DNA of 64,000 nt from Vibrio natriegens NBRC 15636 = ATCC 14048 = DSM 759 (GCF_035621455.1 NZ_CP141823.1:1178001-1242000); one strand, 5' to 3'; shown: positions 36,006 through 45,310, counted from the stretch's first letter. Notes: a model not told the origin generated them from the sequence alone. Numbers and translations are program-made.

Positions 36006-37220
36006 TTACAGCGAAAATTGAGTGCTTAGTGTCCAAACATTCTGTTGGAAGCTATAGCCTGTTCGGTCTGACGTTTTATCTTGGTATTGCCAGTTGGCCT
36101 GCAGTAGAATCCAACGTTTGATTTGATAGTCGATACCGGCAGACAGCGAGTAACGTTCGCTATCTCTTGAAGCCATTCCCGGAAGCTCCCCGGTGTAGTC
36201 ATCTTCTTGGTATAGGAATCCTAACTCTGTGGCGAGGTAGCTATTCCAGTCATGCTTAAAATCAATTCGATAGCGAGTTTGCAGGTTGTAGTCGCCATCT
36301 TGATCTGGATTCACCGCAGCTTGAGTTGTTTTTACCGTAATCAGTGTTTGCTCTTGAGGTGACCACTCAAAGCCGATATCCCAACTGAAGCCTTTAAAAG
36401 TCTCTCGCTCATTGCTATCAAAATCTTTTATTTGGTAGCCAAGTCGAGCAATACCCTGTGTTTTTCCGGTTACTTCCCATTGTGCTCCGGTATAGTAAAA
36501 GCCCGCCGTATTGTCTCTGGATGCCATGGCTGGGTTTCTGTGCTGATAATCGGTTTGAATTTGTCGGCTACCTATCAGCCAATAGGTTCTTGGAGTTGCT
36601 CGCAAATAAAACTCAGCGTGAGCACTGGATGCTCTAAAGTCGTTGTATTTTGTTTTCGCATTTGGTGCGAACGTTAAGCCGTCGCGATAGTTTTGGTAGG
36701 TTTTGTCGCTATAGTTAATACCGAACTCGAAACGTCCTTTGGCCCCCTCGGAACCAAAAATGTAATTGGTTTTTAGATCGTTACGATGGAATCGAATCGG
36801 CGAGTCAACCGCGTCACCGTTGCCTTCTGTGATGTTTTCACCTCTCAATTCATGTTGGGCACGGAATTGATAATCGACGACCAGACGATTCCGGTGGTTA
36901 AACTCAAAGAAATTGGTGAATTGAAACGTATGATCATCGTAATCATTGCTGTCATCCGATGAGAAGCCCGATTTCAATTTGTACATAAGGTTAGCGCGAT
37001 ATTGATTTCGCTCTATTCGGGCCAGCAGGCTTGGCTCTACTCCCCAAGTATTAATGGACTTCGCGTTCTCTTCGTCTTTATTCACGTTGTCGTCGCCTTC
37101 ATAAAAGGCTTTCACTTGCGGAATAAATTCAATACCTGAGCCAGTTGTATACGCCATTGGTTCTGCCAAAGTGAACATTGGCAAAAAGAGTAGCGAAAAG
37201 ATTGGAGTTGCCGTCTTCAT
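36006..37220 (-). CDS. Outer-membrane beta-barrel protein of capsule locus
   Basis: 404 aa. A signal peptide (cleavage near TLAEP) is followed by alternating hydrophobic strands rich in Tyr and Trp and a C-terminal aromatic ending (WTLSTQFSL). This is the pattern of an outer-membrane barrel of 14-18 strands, resembling barrels in vps-type and exopolysaccharide loci. It lies between the initiating transferase and the short Wza, 12 bp from the latter. A role as the export pore is inferred, not shown. Confidence 0.75.
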   Translation of the reverse strand: MKTATPIFSLLFLPMFTLAEPMAYTTGSGIEFIPQVKAFYEGDDNVNKDEENAKSINTWGVEPSLLARIERNQYRANLMYKLKSGFSSDDSNDYDDHTFQFTNFFEFNHRNRLVVDYQFRAQHELRGENITEGNGDAVDSPIRFHRNDLKTNYIFGSEGAKGRFEFGINYSDKTYQNYRDGLTFAPNAKTKYNDFRASSAHAEFYLRATPRTYWLIGSRQIQTDYQHRNPAMASRDNTAGFYYTGAQWEVTGKTQGIARLGYQIKDFDSNERETFKGFSWDIGFEWSPQEQTLITVKTTQAAVNPDQDGDYNLQTRYRIDFKHDWNSYLATELGFLYQEDDYTGELPGMASRDSERYSLSAGIDYQIKRWILLQANWQYQDKTSDRTGYSFQQNVWTLSTQFSL

Positions 37221-37230
37221 CGTCTCTACC

Positions 37231-38631
37231 TTAGTAAGCGTTAGCGCCGGTGAATCCTTTAAATACGGTCAGGAATATGATTTTTATATCCATCCATACC
37301 GACCATTGGTGGATGTATTCCAAATCAAACTCGACGCGTTTTTCCATTTTATCGAGAGTATCGGTTTCGCCTCGGTAACCGTTAATTTGAGCCCAGCCAG
37401 TAATGCCGGGTTTTACTTTATGTCGCAGCATGTAACGGTCGACAATTTGACGATACTCTTCGTTGTGGGCAACGGCGTGAGGACGCGGTCCTACGATGGA
37501 CATGGTGCCTTGCAATACGTTAAAAAACTGCGGCAACTCGTCGAGTGATGTGCGGCGTAGAAACCCACCAAACGGGGTAATTCGAGGGTCGTTTTTTGTT
37601 GCCTGTTTAATGTGGCTACCTTGATCCATGGTGGTCATGGAACGGAATTTCCAAACGGCAATTTTGCGACCATCCAAACCATAGCGGTGCTGCTTAAAGA
37701 TGACTGGTCCTTTGGACGTTGCTTTGATGCCGATAGCTATCGCAATGAGTATTGGCGAGATTAAGAGCAAGATCAGACTTGAGAAAATGATATCTTCAAG
37801 ACGTTTTATCCAGGATGAAACACCAGCGAAAGGCGTGTCGAAAACGCTGAGAGTCTGAACCTGTCCGATTTGATCCCAGCGAGAATGCAACAAGTTATAG
37901 GTAAAGAAATCTGGTATGAGGTATGTGTTCGCGGTGGTGTCAGAGAACTGATTAAGAAGCGATGCGATACGCTCATTCGCATGCATTGGCATCGCGATAT
38001 AAACATAATCAACGTCGCCCTTTTTAGCGCGTTCTAGTGCTTGGTCAACAGGGCCTTTTATTGGGTATTGGGAGTGAGGGAGTCTGTCTATGGAACGTTC
38101 GTCGTAGAAACCATCAAACAAGACACCGTGCTCGGTATGAGATTGTATTTCGTTCGCTAGGGTAATACCGTGTGGGGTTTGGCCGATAATGATGGCTGTA
38201 CGAGTGTTTAAACCCATTGTTCGCAAATACGCTAAGCCCGTGCGGAAGGCCAGTCTCCACGTTAAAAGCAAAAGCGGTGTAATGATCACCCAAAATCCTA
38301 AAATGCTGCGATCAAACAATGGATACACTTCAGAAAAATAAATAACCGCAAACAGCAATGCGACGGTTATCAGCCACGACATACAGGTGATGAGTGCTTG
38401 TGCTTTAAAGGAGCTGGTACGCCACGAGCGATAAAGGTTGCCGCTCTCAGCCATCAACAAAAATGAGATACCAGCGACAAATGAGAGTATGACGTAGTCC
38501 TTGTCCATTGTGGTATGCGTTCCTCTGAATACCAGAAACAGCATAAAGAAGACAATGACGGTAAGATCGGCGATGCGATATAAAAAAGCGAACTCTGCTT
38601 CATGAGAACGAATAAGTCCTTTGTATTTCAT
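37231..38631 (-). CDS. Undecaprenyl-phosphate glycosyl-1-phosphate transferase (WcaJ family)
   Basis: 466-aa initiating enzyme that puts the first sugar phosphate on undecaprenyl phosphate. An N-terminal four-helix membrane region and CoA-binding-like domain (AIIIGQTPHGITLANEI) are followed by a membrane hairpin at about 275-300. The catalytic PglC-like domain has KFRSMTTMDQG, LRRTSLDELPQFFNVLQG and VGPRPHA. It is the first gene of the operon, 10 bp before the barrel gene, with the ops element in its leader. Confidence 0.92.
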   Translation of the reverse strand: MKYKGLIRSHEAEFAFLYRIADLTVIVFFMLFLVFRGTHTTMDKDYVILSFVAGISFLLMAESGNLYRSWRTSSFKAQALITCMSWLITVALLFAVIYFSEVYPLFDRSILGFWVIITPLLLLTWRLAFRTGLAYLRTMGLNTRTAIIIGQTPHGITLANEIQSHTEHGVLFDGFYDERSIDRLPHSQYPIKGPVDQALERAKKGDVDYVYIAMPMHANERIASLLNQFSDTTANTYLIPDFFTYNLLHSRWDQIGQVQTLSVFDTPFAGVSSWIKRLEDIIFSSLILLLISPILIAIAIGIKATSKGPVIFKQHRYGLDGRKIAVWKFRSMTTMDQGSHIKQATKNDPRITPFGGFLRRTSLDELPQFFNVLQGTMSIVGPRPHAVAHNEEYRQIVDRYMLRHKVKPGITGWAQINGYRGETDTLDKMEKRVEFDLEYIHQWSVWMDIKIIFLTVFKGFTGANAY

Positions 38632-38653
38632 TACCTAGATTCCCTTCTGACAA

Positions 38654-38662
38654 GCTACCGCC
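38654..38662 (-). promoter_or_regulatory. ops element (RfaH recruitment)
   Basis: GGCGGTAGC on the minus strand, followed by TT, 23 bp before the first ATG of the capsule operon. This matches the core ops/JUMPstart element at which RfaH loads on RNA polymerase to allow reading through long operons. Confidence 0.8.
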
Positions 38663-39040
38663 AATGGAGTTATTGTCCAGTGGTTGTGCCGTAAACGTTT
38701 TAATTAGTGAACAGATTTTTCAACGAACTTTTGTACTGCGAAAACACTTAAATTCGGTATTAAGTTTAAAAATTCGTTGCGTAAAGGTAAGTGGAATTAA
38801 GAATGAAATTTAAACTTGGTGCTCAGCTTCTTATTTAGGATAAAGCTGGTACTTAGAAGCAAGGGATGAGTAAAAGTATGATGAAAGTAGACTGAAAATT
38901 TAGACTAAGGTTTATATAGCTAGTGGCCTAATGAACTAGCTTTTGAGCAGAAAAATAATGGATTAGTTGTGGTTATTTTTAATTAGACTTATTGCTATGA
39001 GTGGCTTTGATGAATATTTTTGCTTTATTGGCCGGATATA

Positions 39041-39072
39041 AAAATCCCTCTCAAGTGAGGAGAGGGATTTTT
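39041..39072 (-). terminator. Terminator after malK
   Basis: AAAATCCCTCTC and GAGAGGGATTTTT arms around a 7-base loop; T-rich downstream on the minus strand. Confidence 0.88.
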
Positions 39073-39092
39073 AGCAATTAGAGGTGAACTAA

Positions 39093-40211
39093 TTATTCGA
39101 CGTCTACGCCATTCTCTTTAAATAGGCGACGACATGCGCGACCATCGCTGTGGAATAGGTGACAACGGTGTGCCGGGATGCCTATTTCCAATTTATCGCC
39201 AAGGTCGACAGCTAGCGTATCTGGTTGACGGAAAATAACGTCAGCATCTGCACCTTCAAGGTTCAGGTATACCTGAGTTTCGTTACCTAGTTTCTCCACA
39301 ATCATCACTTCACCGTGAATGCTTGCATCTGCTTCAGAAGCGGATAGTAAGTGCTCTGGACGAATACCCAAAGACATACGGTCACCGCGGTTAACGGTTG
39401 TGCCGTCAACAGGAATCCAGAATGATACGCCGTTAGATAGCTGAACTTTTACGCGTTCTGCTTCGGCTTCTTCAATAAATACACTCATGAAGTTCATTTT
39501 TGGAGAACCGATAAAGCCTGCAACGAAGCGGTTTTGTGGGTAATGGTATAGCTCTAGTGGCTTACCAACCTGAGAAACATAACCACCATCCAAAACGACG
39601 ATCTTATCTGCCATTGTCATCGCTTCTACCTGGTCGTGCGTTACGTAAATCATCGTACAACCCAACTGGCGCTGTAGTTTAGTGATTTGAGAACGCATGT
39701 TTACACGCAGTGCCGCGTCAAGGTTAGACAGAGGCTCATCCAACAGGAATACGTTTGGCTGTGAAACCAGAGTTCGACCAATCGCTACACGTTGGCGTTG
39801 ACCGCCTGAAAGTGCTTTAGGTTGACGTTCAAGCAGGTGACCTAGCTGTAGGATTTCTGCTGCGTGCTCAACACGTTTGTCAATCTCAGCTTTGTCTGCT
39901 TTAGCCAGCTTAAGACCGAATGACATGTTGTCATAAAGGTTTAAGTGTGGGTATAGAGCATAAGACTGGAATACCATACCAACACCACGTTTGGATGGTT
40001 CAACGTCATTCATGCGCTCGTCACCAATATATAAATCACCTGAAGTAATGTCTTCTAGACCGGCAATACAACGTAGAAGGGTAGATTTACCACAACCTGA
40101 TGGACCTACGAAAACAACGAATTCACCTTCGTTAATTTCCAGATCTACGTTTTTAGAAATCAATACGTCGCCATACGCTTTACAAACATTTTTTAACGTG
40201 ACACTCGCCAT
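39093..40211 (-). CDS. malK: MalK, maltose/maltodextrin ABC ATPase
   Basis: 372 aa. ATPase domain with Walker A GPSGCGKST (36-44), signature LSGGQRQR and Walker B VFLLDEPLSNLD. The C-terminal regulatory (TOBE/OB) domain from about residue 235 reads GFIGSPKMNFM and LGIRPEHLL. MalK dimer energises MalFG and in enteric bacteria binds the activator MalT at rest. It is divergent from malEFG. Confidence 0.96.
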   Translation of the reverse strand: MASVTLKNVCKAYGDVLISKNVDLEINEGEFVVFVGPSGCGKSTLLRCIAGLEDITSGDLYIGDERMNDVEPSKRGVGMVFQSYALYPHLNLYDNMSFGLKLAKADKAEIDKRVEHAAEILQLGHLLERQPKALSGGQRQRVAIGRTLVSQPNVFLLDEPLSNLDAALRVNMRSQITKLQRQLGCTMIYVTHDQVEAMTMADKIVVLDGGYVSQVGKPLELYHYPQNRFVAGFIGSPKMNFMSVFIEEAEAERVKVQLSNGVSFWIPVDGTTVNRGDRMSLGIRPEHLLSASEADASIHGEVMIVEKLGNETQVYLNLEGADADVIFRQPDTLAVDLGDKLEIGIPAHRCHLFHSDGRACRRLFKENGVDVE

Positions 40212-40322
40212 GTAGCTCGTCCTCGATCAAATTTTTATTTTTCACCACTCATCATTATATGAATTATCTAGCGAGCAGTAACAGTAGGAATCGGTAAGTA
40301 AAGGTGGTTGATAAGAAAAGTA

Positions 40323-40361
40323 GGGTAGCACTTCAATAAATTGTCCTAAGAAGTGCTACCC
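40323..40361. repeat. Perfect 12-bp inverted repeat in malK leader
   Basis: GGGTAGCACTTC (40323-40334) and GAAGTGCTACCC (40350-40361) with a 15-base loop. Reading toward malK the stem is followed by TACTTTTCTT, so it could work as a leaky terminator or attenuator in a malK leader. Confidence 0.65.
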
Positions 40362-40381
40362 GTCACAGCCAAGTACGAGTT

Positions 40382-40414
40382 TCTCTCCCCCACATTAATA
40401 GCGTTGTCTCCCCC
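40382..40414 (-). promoter_or_regulatory. MalT-like boxes toward malK
   Basis: Two GGGGGAGA motifs on the minus strand (within 40382-40391 and 40407-40414), partial matches to the MalT consensus GGGGAKGAGG, 15 bp apart. Confidence 0.5.
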
Positions 40415-40596
40415 GTGAAAAAATAACCACAAACAACACCAATCAATGACATTCCACTCGTATGGCAATGCAAAACCAGCCTATTTTCACCTAACTAATA
40501 GGTATAGCTGGGAAAGGGTTCTTACCATCCACTCTTGGATGGGTGCAGTTTCTAAGATTGTTCCTTTTGTCACATCCTCCTAATCGAAATAATTGT

Positions 40597-40633
40597 GGGG
40601 GGAGTAGACGGGGAGGAGTAAAAAAGGAGGAGT
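40597..40633 (+). promoter_or_regulatory. MalT-like boxes toward malE
   Basis: A cluster of GGGGGGAG, GGGGAGGAG (9 of 10 match to GGGGAKGAGG with its next base) and GGAGGAG. A reversed copy GGAGGATG lies at 40573-40580. Tandem, spaced copies are what MalT needs. Confidence 0.7.
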
Positions 40634-40881
40634 AATGAAGGAGTTGGGCGGAAATCACATTATCACACCACCTAAAGTTGAAGTGGATCACGACAAAAGC
40701 CCTTTTTGTGATTTGGGTCTCCTATGCTTGACGATATAGATCACGAAAATACGCCATAATTGATAGGGCGTAGGGATTAGGAGGATGAGACATACTGGAT
40801 TATTTCAGATGATATATGTCGAAATACGGCTGAACCTCAATGGACTAGCCCTACATCAAAAATATAACAAAGGATACGAAC

Positions 40882-42060
40882 ATGAAAAAGTTAAGCGCTG
40901 TAGCACTAGGTACTCTTGTTGCTTTGGGGTCATTTGGTGCTCATGCTGCCATCGAAGAAGGACAACTAACTATCTGGATCAATGGCGACAAAGGTTACAA
41001 CGGCCTTGCTGAAGTTGGTAAGAAGTTTGAAGAAGACACTGGTATTAAAGTAACAGTGGCGCACCCTGATGGCCTTCAAGATAGATTCCCACAAACAGCA
41101 GCGACTGGTGACGGTCCTGATATCGTATTCTGGGCTCACGACCGTTTTGGTGGTTACGCAGAAGCTGGTCTTTTGGCAGAAATCAAACCTTCTAAAGAAA
41201 TTCAGGAAGGCATCGTTGATTTCGCATGGGATGCAGTGCGTTACGACGGCAAACTTATCGGCTACCCTGTAGCGGTTGAGTCTCTATCTCTAATCTACAA
41301 CAAAGATCTTGTCCCTAACCCACCTAAGAGCTGGGAAGAAGTTGCAGAGCTTGACGCGAAACTTAAGAAAGACGGCAAATCTGCAATCATGTGGAACCTA
41401 AAAGAACCGTACTTCACTTGGCCATTAATGGCTGCTGATGGCGGTTACGCGTTCAAATACACTTCTGAAGGCTACGACGTTAAAGACGCGGGTATCGCTA
41501 AGCAAGGTGTGAAAGATTCTATGTCTTTCGTTAAAGGTCTTGTAGACAAAGGCGTAATTTCTGCAGATATGGATTACTCAGTATCTGAGTCTGCGTTTAA
41601 CCAAGGTGAAACTGCGATGACTATCAACGGTCCGTGGTCTTGGGGCAACATTGAGAAGTCTGGCATCAACTACGGTGTGACTACACTACCTAAATTCCAA
41701 GGTCAGTCTTCTAAGCCATTCGTTGGTGTTCTAACAGCAGGTATCAGCACTGCGTCACCAAACAAAGACCTAGCGGTAGAATTCCTAGAAAACTACCTGC
41801 TAACTAACGACGGTCTGCGTAAAGTTAATGATGACAAGCCATTGGGCGCGGTAGCACTTAACTCATTCCAACGTGAGCTAGATTCTGATGCACGAATCGC
41901 GGCAACAATGGATAACGCAATGAACGGCGAAATCATGCCAAACATCCCTCAAATGAATGCATTCTGGGGTGCGGCTAAGAACGCAATCATCAACGTTGTT
42001 GACGGTCGTCAAACTGTAGATGCAGCGCTTGCTGATGCAGAAAAACAAATGACTAAATAA
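40882..42060 (+). CDS. malE: MalE, periplasmic maltose-binding protein
   Basis: 392-aa precursor. Signal peptide MKKLSAVALGTLVALGSFGAHA, then the mature start IEEGQLTIWINGDKGYNGLAEVG, nearly the classic MalE N-terminus. Later motifs DIVFWAHDRFGGYAEAGLL and the C-terminal MNAFWGAAKNAIINVVDGRQT fit too. It delivers maltodextrins to MalFGK2. Its start has a good RBS (AAAGGA). A stem-loop follows its stop. Confidence 0.97.
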   Translation: MKKLSAVALGTLVALGSFGAHAAIEEGQLTIWINGDKGYNGLAEVGKKFEEDTGIKVTVAHPDGLQDRFPQTAATGDGPDIVFWAHDRFGGYAEAGLLAEIKPSKEIQEGIVDFAWDAVRYDGKLIGYPVAVESLSLIYNKDLVPNPPKSWEEVAELDAKLKKDGKSAIMWNLKEPYFTWPLMAADGGYAFKYTSEGYDVKDAGIAKQGVKDSMSFVKGLVDKGVISADMDYSVSESAFNQGETAMTINGPWSWGNIEKSGINYGVTTLPKFQGQSSKPFVGVLTAGISTASPNKDLAVEFLENYLLTNDGLRKVNDDKPLGAVALNSFQRELDSDARIAATMDNAMNGEIMPNIPQMNAFWGAAKNAIINVVDGRQTVDAALADAEKQMTK

Positions 42061-42077
42061 TTCTGTAATACCTTTTT

Positions 42078-42099
42078 AAGGAGGGGGTAACTCCTCCTT
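42078..42099 (+). other. malE-malF intergenic hairpin
   Basis: AAGGAGG and CCTCCTT arms with an 8-base loop, followed by ACTTTTC. It probably protects the malE message or partly ends transcription, giving more MalE than MalFG. Confidence 0.65.
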
Positions 42100-42139
42100 A
42101 CTTTTCTATACTTATTCTATATTCGCTAGCAGGTTCCCT

Positions 42140-43714
42140 ATGCAGTCAGTTCAAGGTACAAAAGCTATGACAGCACCAGCAGCCAACCTTCCGAGCAGCA
42201 AAAAAGTGTTTATTAAATGGGCGCTTTTAGGCACAGTCGGCATTCTTAATGGTTACGCAACAATTCTTATGTATTCGCGCGGTGAGATTGCGTTTGCACT
42301 TCTTACGATTATTCTTACTGCTTTAGCACTGTACATTTTTGGTAGTAAAAAGACTTACGCTCACCGTTATATTTATCCTGGTATTGCAGGGATGATTTTG
42401 TTCATTCTTTTCCCATTGGCATATACCGTAGGTCTGGCATTTACTAACTACAGCGCGAAAAACCAGCTCTCTTTCGAGCGAGCCCAAACTGTACTTTTGG
42501 ACAGGACTTATCAAAGTGGTGATAGCTATCCGTTCACGTTATACAAAACTGAACAGGGCCATCAAATTGTCATTGATAAAGATGGCGAGTTACTGGCTAC
42601 GCCGACTTTCCAACTACAAGGTTTCTCTGCAACGGATTTAGATCTTGCGCCAATCCAAGAAGCGACTGGTGAGAAAGAGCAAATCAAAACCATCGTGAGT
42701 AATCGCGACGCACTAAGCAGTGTTGACCTTCATCTGCCAAGCGGTGATGACATCCGTATGAGCGGTCTGCGTAAGTTCGCAGCGGTTGTACCTTTGTACA
42801 CGCTACAAGAGGATGGTGAGGCACTATTTAACAACCGTACGCAAGAAACCCTACTGCCAAACATGGAAACGGGTTACTACCAGCCGATTGATGAAAATGG
42901 TCAGTTTGTCGGCAGTACCGTATCACCGGGTTTCGTGGTTGGCATTGGTAGCCATAACTTTGAACGAGTTTGGAAAGATGACGGTATCAAAGAACCATTT
43001 ATTAGCATCTTTATCTGGACGATTGTTTTCTCTGCACTAACCGTACTATTTACTCTAATCATCGGTTTGGTTCTGGCGAGTGTGGTTCAGTGGGAAGAGC
43101 TAAAAGGCCGCTCTGTTTACCGACTTCTACTTATTCTGCCTTATGCGGTTCCAGCGTTTATTTCTATCCTGATCTTTAAAGGTTTGTTTAACCAAAGCTT
43201 TGGTGAGATCAACATGCTACTTGAAGGTCTGTTTGGTATTAGCCCTGCTTGGTTCTCTGACCCATTCATGGCGAAAAGCATGATCTTGATTGTAAACACT
43301 TGGCTTGGTTTCCCTTACATGATGATTCTATGTATGGGTCTGCTTAAAGCGATTCCTGATGACCTTTATGAGGCTTCTGCTATCGATGGTGCGAACTTCG
43401 TGTCTAACTTTACGCGCATTACGTTGCCAATGATGCTTAAACCGCTGACACCGCTGTTGATTGCAAGCTTTGCGTTTAACTTCAACAACTTCGTGCTTAT
43501 CCAGTTGTTAACAGGTGGTGGTCCAAACATGATTGGTACTTCAGAGCCTGCAGGTTACACAGACCTATTGGTTAGCTACACGTACCGTATCGCATTCGAA
43601 GGTGCTGGTGGTCAAGACTTCGGTCTGGCAAGTGCGGTAGCAACACTTATCTTCCTGTTGGTTGGCGCGTTGGCTCTACTAAACCTACGTGTAACTAAAG
43701 TAGCTCAAGATTAA
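42140..43714 (+). CDS. malF: MalF, maltose ABC permease
   Basis: 524 aa inner-membrane permease with about eight helices and the large periplasmic P2 loop typical of MalF (about residues 100-275). The EAA loop, EASAIDGANFVSNFTRITLPM, contacts MalK. It starts 79 bp after malE and is 12 bp before malG. Confidence 0.96.
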   Translation: MQSVQGTKAMTAPAANLPSSKKVFIKWALLGTVGILNGYATILMYSRGEIAFALLTIILTALALYIFGSKKTYAHRYIYPGIAGMILFILFPLAYTVGLAFTNYSAKNQLSFERAQTVLLDRTYQSGDSYPFTLYKTEQGHQIVIDKDGELLATPTFQLQGFSATDLDLAPIQEATGEKEQIKTIVSNRDALSSVDLHLPSGDDIRMSGLRKFAAVVPLYTLQEDGEALFNNRTQETLLPNMETGYYQPIDENGQFVGSTVSPGFVVGIGSHNFERVWKDDGIKEPFISIFIWTIVFSALTVLFTLIIGLVLASVVQWEELKGRSVYRLLLILPYAVPAFISILIFKGLFNQSFGEINMLLEGLFGISPAWFSDPFMAKSMILIVNTWLGFPYMMILCMGLLKAIPDDLYEASAIDGANFVSNFTRITLPMMLKPLTPLLIASFAFNFNNFVLIQLLTGGGPNMIGTSEPAGYTDLLVSYTYRIAFEGAGGQDFGLASAVATLIFLLVGALALLNLRVTKVAQD

Positions 43715-43726
43715 GGAGACATTATA

Positions 43727-44617
43727 ATGGCAATGGTACAAGGTAAGTCATTAAAGTATCGTGTTTGGGCTACTCATATTGCAATGTGGGCGTTCTTGGC
43801 ACTGATCATTTTCCCTTTGCTGATGATCATCGCGATCTCATTCCGTGAAGGTAACTTTGCAACGGGTAGTCTGATTCCTGATAACCCAACATTGGATCAC
43901 TGGAAACTGGCTCTAGGTTTCTCTGTGACCAACGCAGATGGTACTGTTACACCACCTCCATTCCCGGTAATGACATGGCTATGGAACTCGGTAAAAGTAG
44001 GTGGTATCTCAGCGGTTCTGATTGTAGCGCTATCGACAACGTCTGCTTACGCGTTTGCTCGTATGAAGTTTAAAGGTAAGAACACTATCCTAAAAGCGAT
44101 GATGATCTTCCAAATGTTCCCTGCAGTGCTGGCTCTGGTTGCCCTTTATGCTCTGTTCGACAAGCTTGGTCAGTACATTCCGTTCCTTGGTTTGAATACT
44201 CACGGCGGTTTGATCTTCGCTTACTTGGGTGGTATCGCCCTGCACGTTTGGACGATTAAAGGTTACTTTGAAAGTATCGATTCATCTCTGGAAGAAGCGG
44301 CAGCACTGGATGGGGCGACACCATGGCAAGCATTCCGTTTGGTATTGCTTCCACTGTCAGTGCCAATTCTGGCTGTAGTATTTATCCTGTCGTTCATCAT
44401 GGTAATCGGTGAAGTTCCTGTAGCGTCACTCCTACTTTCTGATGTAAACTCTTACACATTAGCAGTAGGTATGCAGCAATACCTATACCCACAAAACTAC
44501 TTGTGGGGCGATTTCGCAGCTGCTGCAGTACTATCAGCAGTGCCAATCACTGCAGTATTCTTACTTGCTCAACGCTGGTTGGTTGGTGGCCTGACCGCCG
44601 GTGGTGTGAAGGGATAA
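43727..44617 (+). CDS. malG: MalG, maltose ABC permease
   Basis: 296 aa, six membrane helices. The EAA motif is EEAAALDGATPWQAFRLVLLP, and the C-terminus AQRWLVGGLTAGGVKG matches MalG exactly in style, including the tail that reaches into MalE/MalF. AGGAG precedes the ATG. Confidence 0.96.
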   Translation: MAMVQGKSLKYRVWATHIAMWAFLALIIFPLLMIIAISFREGNFATGSLIPDNPTLDHWKLALGFSVTNADGTVTPPPFPVMTWLWNSVKVGGISAVLIVALSTTSAYAFARMKFKGKNTILKAMMIFQMFPAVLALVALYALFDKLGQYIPFLGLNTHGGLIFAYLGGIALHVWTIKGYFESIDSSLEEAAALDGATPWQAFRLVLLPLSVPILAVVFILSFIMVIGEVPVASLLLSDVNSYTLAVGMQQYLYPQNYLWGDFAAAAVLSAVPITAVFLLAQRWLVGGLTAGGVKG

Positions 44618-44655
44618 TCTCAACTGGTCTTTGAGATTGACAAGAATAACTAGAA

Positions 44656-44679
44656 AAGGGCGACCAATAGGTCGCCCTT
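44656..44679. terminator. Terminator after malG
   Basis: Perfect 10-bp stem AAGGGCGACC/GGTCGCCCTT around AATA, 38 bp after the stop. The T-tract is short (TATACTT). Confidence 0.75.
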
Positions 44680-45055
44680 ATACTTAGCACTGATATTACA
44701 CTTTTGGTTTGGCCGCCGATCAGTAATATCTTGCTTTTATTGGCGTTACGCATAGCTGGCTGTTAGCTTAGTTCCTTACGACACAATCACTAACAGTTTT
44801 TGTAACCATAACCTGAGTTCAGACTCGGGTTTTTTTATGCCTGTAAAATCAGAACTTAATGTATTTAAACAATCGTAGAATAGGGTGATTATGTTTATTG
44901 CCAATAATGAGTAAATAGATGTTGATGATGCAGGCCAAGACTATCGGCTTTGTAATGGATTACATAGAGTCTTGGAAATGGCCTGCGTAGCACTTCACAT
45001 AAAAAAATATCGCGCAAAAGCGCAGGGGGAGAGGGGGAGCTAGACGGGTTAGCCG
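44680..45055. other. Intergenic region with candidate small RNA
   Basis: About 376 bp with no credible gene. Inverted pairs GATATTAC/GTAATATC and CTGTTAG/CTAACAG occur within 44690-44800, and a terminator with seven T ends at about 44836. This arrangement could encode a short regulatory RNA on the plus strand; no known family was recognised. Confidence 0.35.
44812..44837 (+). terminator. Rho-independent terminator
   Basis: CCTGAG, loop TTCAGA, CTCGGG (one G-T pair), then seven T or more. No protein gene ends just upstream. Confidence 0.75.
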
Positions 45056-45310
45056 TCAAAACTCACGGCTGGAAGGCGCACATCCTACATACTGGAGCAA
45101 GGTATATAAGCTCTCTTGCTGCAGTGCGACACGACGAAAAAGGTTGGCAAAGGTTACGTCTCCACCAAAGCACGTTTGAATATAATGGTTAATTTCAGTC
45201 TCGTTGTAACCTTCGACATACATGGTTCTTACCCATTGATATTCGACCGCCTTTAAATTGGTCAGCGTTTCTTCACTTAAGGTGGTTTTTACAGTTCCCA
45301 AGATCCACAC
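45056..45310 (-). CDS. Small hypothetical protein
   Basis: 84 aa from a GTG start (no ATG gives a comparable length). It is soluble and mostly helical, with no signal peptide and no family I recognise. GGA lies 13 bp upstream, so the RBS is weak. It stands alone between malG and the thioesterase gene. Coding status is plausible from amino-acid composition but not certain. Confidence 0.5.
   Translation of the reverse strand: MWILGTVKTTLSEETLTNLKAVEYQWVRTMYVEGYNETEINHYIQTCFGGDVTFANLFRRVALQQESLYTLLQYVGCAPSSREF

Larger units (their letters stand above)
38632..39092. promoter_or_regulatory. Promoter/leader region of capsule operon and malK 3' end
   Basis: 461 bp, strongly A+T-rich. It holds the ops element (38654-38662), a hairpin with 7-bp arms AGCTAGT/ACTAGCT near 38917-38940 and the malK terminator (39041-39072). 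No coding frame is credible. Such a long upstream region suits a highly regulated capsule promoter. Confidence 0.6.
40212..40881. promoter_or_regulatory. malK-malE divergent control region
   Basis: 670 bp without a gene. It contains a perfect inverted repeat (40323-40361), MalT-like boxes facing both ways (40382-40414 and 40597-40633), and near 40730-40742 a possible Crp half-site TCACG. The arrangement resembles the E. coli malE-malK control region. Confidence 0.75.

Noticed and set aside
40785..41012. 75-codon plus-strand frame overlapping the malE start
   Set aside because: It runs into malE in another frame and lies in the malE leader; MalE is certain.
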